In this document: positions 42,689 through 47,101 of the stretch, piece after piece
Layout: every line of letters starts with the position of its first letter
Numbering within the stretch: the first letter of the stretch is position 1
Source: an uncultured Lachnospiraceae bacterium
GTDB lineage: Bacteria; Bacillota; Clostridia; Lachnospirales; Lachnospiraceae
NCBI GenBank assembly: GCA_910586205.1
Contig: CAJUGD010000031.1
Location: 1 to 47,101, forward strand
Direction: 5' to 3'
DNA length: 47,101 nucleotides
Made by a program: the position numbers and the translations under genes
The notes under the pieces: generated by a model
What the model saw: only the letters and a program-made list of their open reading frames with translations
What the model was told of the DNA's origin: nothing
Databases searched by the model: none

Positions 42689-44692
42689 TCAATCATCTTC
42701 TGCCTCCAGCAGCATTTTCTTTACTTTCAGCATCCGATCACGAAGTACAGCCGCTTCCTCAAAATTCAATTCTGCAGCCGCCTGATTCATCTTCTTTTGC
42801 AACTCCTTAGCCAGCTTGCCAAGCTCCTTTGCATTCATAGATTCCGGATCCTTCTCAAAGGTCTTGGAATCTGCCTGGGCTGCCTTAGAAATGGCAATCA
42901 AATCGCGAATCGCTTTCTTGATGGTAGTTGGGGTAATTCCGTGCTCCTCATTGTACTTTTGCTGAATCTGACGGCGGCGGTTGGTCTCCTCAATAGCGCT
43001 TCTCATAGAATCCGTAATCACATCCGCATACATGATCACGTGCCCTTCTGAGTTTCTCGCCGCCCGGCCCACGGTTTGTATCAAAGAAGTCTCTGAGCGC
43101 AGAAATCCTTCCTTATCTGCATCCAGAATCGCCACCAGCGTAATCTCTGGAATATCCAGCCCTTCCCGCAGCAGGTTGATTCCCACCAACACATCAAACA
43201 CATCCATGCGCATGTCCCGGATAATCTCCGCTCTCTCCAATGTATCAATATCCGAATGCAGATATTTTACCCTAATCCCCACCTCACGCATATAATCAGT
43301 CAAATCCTCAGCCATCCGCTTTGTCAAAGTAGTGATCAACACTTTATTGTGCCTTTCCACCTCTTTGTTGACCTCAGAAACCAGATCATCGATCTGCCCG
43401 TCTACCGGACGCACAGATATCTCTGGGTCAAGAAGCCCTGTAGGACGAATAATCTGCTCCACCCGCAGAAACTCGTGCTCTGCCTCATATACATTGGGCG
43501 TGGCTGACACAAACATCATCTGATCGATCTTACTCTCAAACTCTCCAAAATTCAAAGGGCGGTTATCCAGCGCCGACGGCAGGCGAAATCCAAAATCAAC
43601 CAAAGTTGTCTTCCTGGAACGATCCCCTGCATACATCCCTCTTACCTGAGGCAGCGTAATATGAGATTCATCAATAATAATCAAAAACTCCTCCGGAAAA
43701 TAATCTATTAATGTCCACGGCGGCTCCCCAGGTTTACCAAAAGTCAAATGACGGGAATAATTCTCAATCCCTGAGCAAAACCCGGTCTCTCTCATCATCT
43801 CCACATCAAAATTGGTTCGCTCCGAAATCCTCTGGGCCTCTAAAAGCTTGTCTTCACTCTTAAAATAAGCCACCTGCTCTTTCATTTCTTCCAGAATGTT
43901 TTCTGTGGCCATCATCATCTTTTCCTTAGGAACAACATAATGGGAGGCCGGGAAAATGGCAATATGCCCCAGCTGAAGCTTTCCCTCACCAGTCAGCCCG
44001 TCAATCTCTGTGATCCGCTCCACTTCGTCTCCAAAAAATTCAATCCGATATGCCTCACTCCCGGAATAAGCTGGAAACACCTCCAGCACATCCCCTCTCA
44101 CTCGAAAGGTTCCACGATGAAAATCCATATCATTGCGCGTGTACTGGATATCAATCAGCTTGTGAATAATCTCATCCCGATCCCGCATCATACCCGGACG
44201 AAGGGAAATCACCATCTCCTTATAATCAATCGGGCTTCCCAAACCATAGATGCAGGATACTGACGCCACAATAATCACATCCCTGCGTTCCGAGAGCGCC
44301 GCCGTAGCAGAGTGGCGGAGTTTGTCAATCTCGTCGTTGATAGCGGAGTCTTTTTCGATGTAGGTGTCTGTGGAAGGGACGTAGGCTTCTGGTTGGTAGT
44401 AGTCGTAGTAGGACACAAAATATTCCACCGCGTTACTCGGAAAATACTCTTTGAACTCACCATAGAGCTGTGCCGCTAATGTCTTATTGTGCGCTATTAC
44501 CAAAGTCGGCTTGTTAAGCTGTGCGATCACGTTGGCCATGGTAAAGGTCTTGCCGGAGCCCGTAACACCCAGTAAAGTCTGGAATTGATTGCCTTCCCGG
44601 AACCCACCCACCAGGGCTTCTATGGCCTGGGGCTGGTCGCCGGTGGGCTTGTATTCGCTGTGAAGTTCGAATAATTTTTGTGCAGTTTGCAC
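42689..44692 (-). CDS. uvrB: UvrABC system protein B
   Basis: The protein has about 667 residues and is the damage-verification helicase of nucleotide excision repair. Walker A GVTGSGKTF (about 38-46), the beta-hairpin region YYDYYQPEAYVP, DESH Walker B, helicase motif VI QTVGRAARN and the C-terminal UVR domain (LQKKMNQAAAELNFEEAAVLRD) are all intact. The start is a GTG at 44692 with GGAGG eight bases upstream. A LexA box lies about 245 bp upstream, as expected for an SOS gene. Confidence 0.98.
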   Translation of the reverse strand: MQTAQKLFELHSEYKPTGDQPQAIEALVGGFREGNQFQTLLGVTGSGKTFTMANVIAQLNKPTLVIAHNKTLAAQLYGEFKEYFPSNAVEYFVSYYDYYQPEAYVPSTDTYIEKDSAINDEIDKLRHSATAALSERRDVIIVASVSCIYGLGSPIDYKEMVISLRPGMMRDRDEIIHKLIDIQYTRNDMDFHRGTFRVRGDVLEVFPAYSGSEAYRIEFFGDEVERITEIDGLTGEGKLQLGHIAIFPASHYVVPKEKMMMATENILEEMKEQVAYFKSEDKLLEAQRISERTNFDVEMMRETGFCSGIENYSRHLTFGKPGEPPWTLIDYFPEEFLIIIDESHITLPQVRGMYAGDRSRKTTLVDFGFRLPSALDNRPLNFGEFESKIDQMMFVSATPNVYEAEHEFLRVEQIIRPTGLLDPEISVRPVDGQIDDLVSEVNKEVERHNKVLITTLTKRMAEDLTDYMREVGIRVKYLHSDIDTLERAEIIRDMRMDVFDVLVGINLLREGLDIPEITLVAILDADKEGFLRSETSLIQTVGRAARNSEGHVIMYADVITDSMRSAIEETNRRRQIQQKYNEEHGITPTTIKKAIRDLIAISKAAQADSKTFEKDPESMNAKELGKLAKELQKKMNQAAAELNFEEAAVLRDRMLKVKKMLLEAEDD

Positions 44693-44742
44693 AAATACCA
44701 CCTCCAAAATTCATAGTAAAAAAAGATGCGTATATGCCACAA

Positions 44743-44813
44743 ATTCGTCAAGGAATATTTCATTTTCGTCATGGCGTTTACTCAAATCGGAGCAAAACAA
44801 GCCCTTGACGAAT
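44743..44813. repeat. inverted and direct TTCGTCA repeats: candidate recombinase/attachment site
   Basis: ATTCGTCAAGG (44743-44753) is perfectly inverted as CCTTGACGAAT (44803-44813), and another TTCGTCA in direct orientation lies at 44765-44771. Three copies of a 7-bp word in 70 bp, between uvrB and a tyrosine recombinase, resemble recombinase-binding sites. The rest of the 44693-44950 gap holds the uvrB leader and no convincing gene. Confidence 0.5.
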
Positions 44814-44918
44814 CCCGTTCACAATTTGCTGTTTTTGCAACTCAGCGTACCTCTGTAATTCCATATGGACAAAACAGCACTGAAAGAGCTTTTTTATCTT
44901 ACCACAAATCACTAAATT

Positions 44919-44924
44919 TGTATA
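44919..44924 (-). promoter_or_regulatory. -10 element of a uvrB promoter (candidate)
   Basis: TATACA on the minus strand lies 11 bp downstream of the LexA core, placing the box over the -35 region. A uvrB transcript would have a leader of about 220 nt. Confidence 0.4.
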
Positions 44925-44935
44925 GATAGAAAATC

Positions 44936-44947
44936 GAACTTTTGTTC
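44936..44947. promoter_or_regulatory. LexA/DinR box upstream of uvrB
   Basis: CGAACTTTTGTTC contains the perfect core GAAC-N4-GTTC. Its position before uvrB, a classic SOS gene, and over a promoter candidate makes it credible. It is only three bases from the recombinase stop codon. Confidence 0.75.
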
Positions 44948-44950
44948 TTT

Positions 44951-46252
44951 TTATCCTGTATCCTGAAGAAACTCTGTTACATCTACTACAATCTCCAACA
45001 ATTCCTTTTTAAAGCTTTCTATCTCTTCCTTGTTTGGTAATACTTCCTTCATATACTCTTCTATTTCTGGTACACCATCCGCTATGATACCTCTATTATC
45101 AGCATAAACATCCATTGTTATGAGTTCTTTTGCATGTCCCATAAGTTTTGATACCGCCTTTGGGTTGAATGCCTCTTTTAGCAGGAGTGTACAGTATGTG
45201 CTGCGCAAATCGTGCCAGCGAATATCCGGTAAGCCGTTTTCGGCAAGAAGCTGCTTGTAATACCTGCAATGAAATCCTTTGCTCCTTGCCCTGCCAAGGG
45301 TGGAACAACAGATATATCCCAAATCCTGAAATTCTCTCTTTCTACGGTTTTTGTTTCTCTCATAAACCTGCCGTTCCTTTAAGATTGCCTCAAAGACATA
45401 ATCAGGAATCGGAATCTCTCTGTAACTGGATTTTGTTTTTAATCCCACTTCCTGTTTCGTAAAAGTTTTCGGGGCAAAATCTTCCTTTACTGCATTATGT
45501 ATCTTCCCCAGCTGGCGTTCCACCTTTAAGGTGCGGTTGATATAATCTACATCCGAATATTTTACACCATTGATCTCGGACCTGCGGAGCCCCATAAGCA
45601 CATTCAACAACACCTGCATATGGATCGGGGTATCTTTGCTCTTTTCCAGCAGAACCTGGATCTGCTCCATAGTCAGTGTTTTCTGCGTATCAATATTTCG
45701 GGTCCTGAAGCCTGATTTGGACTGCGGTTTTTCTGCTTTGGGAAGCCCTATTCCATCCACCGGACTGGTCGGGATCACTTTGGCCGTTACCGCATAACGA
45801 AAAGAGACATTCATGATTGTTTTTACCAGCTCTGCTATCGGCCTCGAATAGTCTGCCTTGATATTAAACAATTTTTGAACGTCTCCGCGAGTAACATCCA
45901 TCATTTTTTTCTTACCCAGGATGGGAATGATATGATTCTTTACTATTCCGCAATAATTATAGTACGTTTCATGACTGTCTGTGCGCTTTTTAAGATCCGT
46001 TTCAAGCCAGAATATCATATAATCAGCCACATTAACTTTTGCGTACACAACAAACGTACCATTATATAATTCTGCGATGGTCTTCTCTCTTGCCTTACTT
46101 GCTTCTTTCTCTGTTTTGAATCCGGACTTCTGCTGTGGTTTTTCGCTTCCATCCGGATATTTCAAGAATACTCTGTAGCCGAAGCCGGAGCGCACAGGTA
46201 TTACCTGTGACACTCTCCAATCGACATAATTTTTTAAGCTCAAATCTAGCAT
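44951..46252 (-). CDS. tyrosine recombinase/phage-type integrase (first of a pair)
   Basis: The 433-residue integrase has an N-terminal arm-binding AP2-like segment (YRVFLKYPDGSEK...), a SAM-like core-binding domain (about 75-170) and the catalytic domain. Active-site residues are intact: Arg in GLRRSEING, Lys in LKTKSSYRE, His-x-x-Arg in WHDLRSTY, His in LMGHAKE and Tyr in ITMDVYADN. The ATG at 46252 overlaps the stop of the upstream recombinase. Its 3' end is against the uvrB regulatory region, the usual place for an attachment site. Confidence 0.93.
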   Translation of the reverse strand: MLDLSLKNYVDWRVSQVIPVRSGFGYRVFLKYPDGSEKPQQKSGFKTEKEASKAREKTIAELYNGTFVVYAKVNVADYMIFWLETDLKKRTDSHETYYNYCGIVKNHIIPILGKKKMMDVTRGDVQKLFNIKADYSRPIAELVKTIMNVSFRYAVTAKVIPTSPVDGIGLPKAEKPQSKSGFRTRNIDTQKTLTMEQIQVLLEKSKDTPIHMQVLLNVLMGLRRSEINGVKYSDVDYINRTLKVERQLGKIHNAVKEDFAPKTFTKQEVGLKTKSSYREIPIPDYVFEAILKERQVYERNKNRRKREFQDLGYICCSTLGRARSKGFHCRYYKQLLAENGLPDIRWHDLRSTYCTLLLKEAFNPKAVSKLMGHAKELITMDVYADNRGIIADGVPEIEEYMKEVLPNKEEIESFKKELLEIVVDVTEFLQDTG

Positions 46253-47101
46253 GTTGCAACACTCCCTTCCGGAACAAACGTATGATTCATAAATGTGATA
46301 ATCTGCTCATTCTCATCCATGACCTCACAATAATATTCAAAGGTTGTATTGACACTTGCATGTCCCAAAAGGGCAGATATTTTAATCAAAGGAACTTTCT
46401 GCTCTACCAATATAGTGGCATACATATGCCTCAGACCATGAACCGTAATGTGGGGCAGGCCATTTCTGGAACATAATTTTGTCAAAGCACTGTTCATAGC
46501 AGCAGTTGAGTGGGGCAGGCCATTTTCCTGACACGAAATATAATCGTGGTCAAAATATTGTTCACCGTACTGCAGCTTATTTGCATCAATCACAGTTCTT
46601 CTTTTTTCAATTTCCTTCGCAACAGCCTCTGGTATCCGCAGCAGGCGATAGCTATTATCCGTCTTTGGCGGTTTCTCTATGACCTTATATGTCTGAATTT
46701 TACTTCCACCCTTTGGGATAACAGGGTTTGATGTAATCTGCCGTTGAATGTAAATTGTTCTGTTTTCAGCATCAAAATCTCCAAATTTCAAGCCTGAAAT
46801 CTCACCTTTTCTCAATCCACAGAACAGCCCAAGAAGAATTTCCAGATACCATCCACTATCGCAGGCAGCTTTCAGGAGTTTTTTCACATTTGCTTTGTTT
46901 AAAATAACGATTGTTGGCTTTCTTCTCGGATACGGCTTCGTTGCAGGAATCGGATTAACCCTGATATATTCCTGTATTACGGCCTCTTTCATTGCCATGT
47001 TCAAGAACTCTCTGGACTTGTTTCCAGCAGACTCGCATGCCTTTGACACAACAGCCAGCAAAGAATCAAAATATTCCTCATTTGCATATCGCAATTTTAT
47101 A
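46246..47101 (-). CDS. tyrosine recombinase (second of a pair), 5' end beyond the window
   Basis: At least 284 residues are visible and the frame is still open at the right edge, so the N-terminal part is missing. The catalytic domain is complete: Arg in CGLRKGEISG, Lys in PPKTDNSYR, His-x-x-Arg in VHGLRHMYAT, His in LLGHASV and the nucleophile Tyr in NTTFEYYCEV. It ends in GSVATC and overlaps the next recombinase by 7 bp, so the pair is translationally coupled. No third recombinase is visible in the window. Confidence 0.9.
   Translation of the reverse strand, partial: IKLRYANEEYFDSLLAVVSKACESAGNKSREFLNMAMKEAVIQEYIRVNPIPATKPYPRRKPTIVILNKANVKKLLKAACDSGWYLEILLGLFCGLRKGEISGLKFGDFDAENRTIYIQRQITSNPVIPKGGSKIQTYKVIEKPPKTDNSYRLLRIPEAVAKEIEKRRTVIDANKLQYGEQYFDHDYISCQENGLPHSTAAMNSALTKLCSRNGLPHITVHGLRHMYATILVEQKVPLIKISALLGHASVNTTFEYYCEVMDENEQIITFMNHTFVPEGSVATC

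Larger units (their letters stand above)
44708..47101. mobile_element. left edge of an integrated element carrying paired tyrosine recombinases
   Basis: The two coupled recombinases, the repeat cluster ahead of uvrB and the end of the housekeeping gene order together suggest an integrative element inserted beside uvrB. The far end and cargo are outside the window, so neither type nor size can be stated. Confidence 0.55.

Noticed and set aside
44726..44929. 67-codon plus-strand frame between uvrB and the recombinases
   Set aside because: No good RBS and it runs over the repeat cluster and the uvrB promoter region; may be a fragment but cannot be supported.
1..47101. CRISPR arrays, tRNA and rRNA genes
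   Set aside because: No regularly spaced repeats of 25-40 bp and no cloverleaf or rRNA sequence was seen on either strand; a tRNA scan would settle the tRNA point.

Overview
The window looks like chromosomal DNA of a gut-type anaerobic Firmicute, most likely a Lachnospiraceae (Clostridium cluster XIVa) member. This is an inference from gene content and not a database match. The grounds are: AGGAGG-type ribosome binding sites on almost every gene, sigma-A-like promoters, B12-dependent MetH with a separate activation protein, a HydE hydrogenase maturase, a DUF5688 protein, a SirTM-like Sir2 relative, an MsmK-type sugar ATPase and an acyl-ACP thioesterase. Nearly all genes lie on the minus strand. 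The main exceptions are an orphan PTS IIC, the DUF5688 gene and an OLD-family ATPase/nuclease. No rRNA, tRNA or CRISPR array was seen.

Layout from left to right. 1-3.7 kb: a perfect LexA-type box at the very edge, then rlmH, an HSL-type esterase and a condensation-domain-like acyltransferase (overlapping or closely spaced), and a GNAT acetyltransferase. 3.7-6.1 kb: an OmpR-type response regulator with no kinase beside it, a secreted ComEA-like SLBB/HhH protein with hexapeptide repeats, and tag. 6.1-10.1 kb: a methionine/one-carbon operon, metF - MetH activation protein - metH. 10.2-13 kb: an unusual zinc-ribbon membrane protein with acidic aromatic hexapeptide repeats, diverging from an orphan PTS IIC that has a hairpin-rich leader of about 330 nt. 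13-18.3 kb: a division and cell-wall module, cdaR-like - ftsE - ftsX - M23 peptidase - ctpA. 18.4-24 kb: msmK, a methyltransferase, a CvfB-like S1 protein, acyl-ACP thioesterase, and a uronate pair, kduI - yhcH. 23.9-27.6 kb: a large membrane-anchored protein diverging from a DUF5688 protein. 27.7-30 kb: feoAB behind a TTGACA-N17-TATAGT promoter with an overlapping Fur-like box; a 20-bp direct repeat brackets the operon. 30-38.5 kb: SWIM/SNF2 helicase, uppP, ung, hisF, hisH, a catalytically divergent SirTM-like protein and hydE. 38.7-42.6 kb: the OLD-family nuclease, an iron alcohol dehydrogenase and a TetR regulator. 42.7-47.1 kb: uvrB, then a LexA box and clustered TTCGTCA repeats, then two translationally coupled tyrosine recombinases that probably mark the edge of an integrated element continuing past the window.

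How the genes work together: MetF supplies methyl-THF to MetH, which relies on the separate activation-domain protein. FtsEX probably gates the coiled-coil M23 hydrolase encoded directly downstream, with CtpA processing envelope proteins. KduI and YhcH belong to uronate/glycan breakdown, and MsmK may energise sugar ABC importers encoded elsewhere. FeoAB takes up ferrous iron under likely Fur control. The least explained material is the leader of the PTS gene, the feoAB-flanking repeats, the zinc-ribbon/acidic-repeat membrane protein, the pseudo-sirtuin beside hydE, and the recombinase pair next to uvrB.
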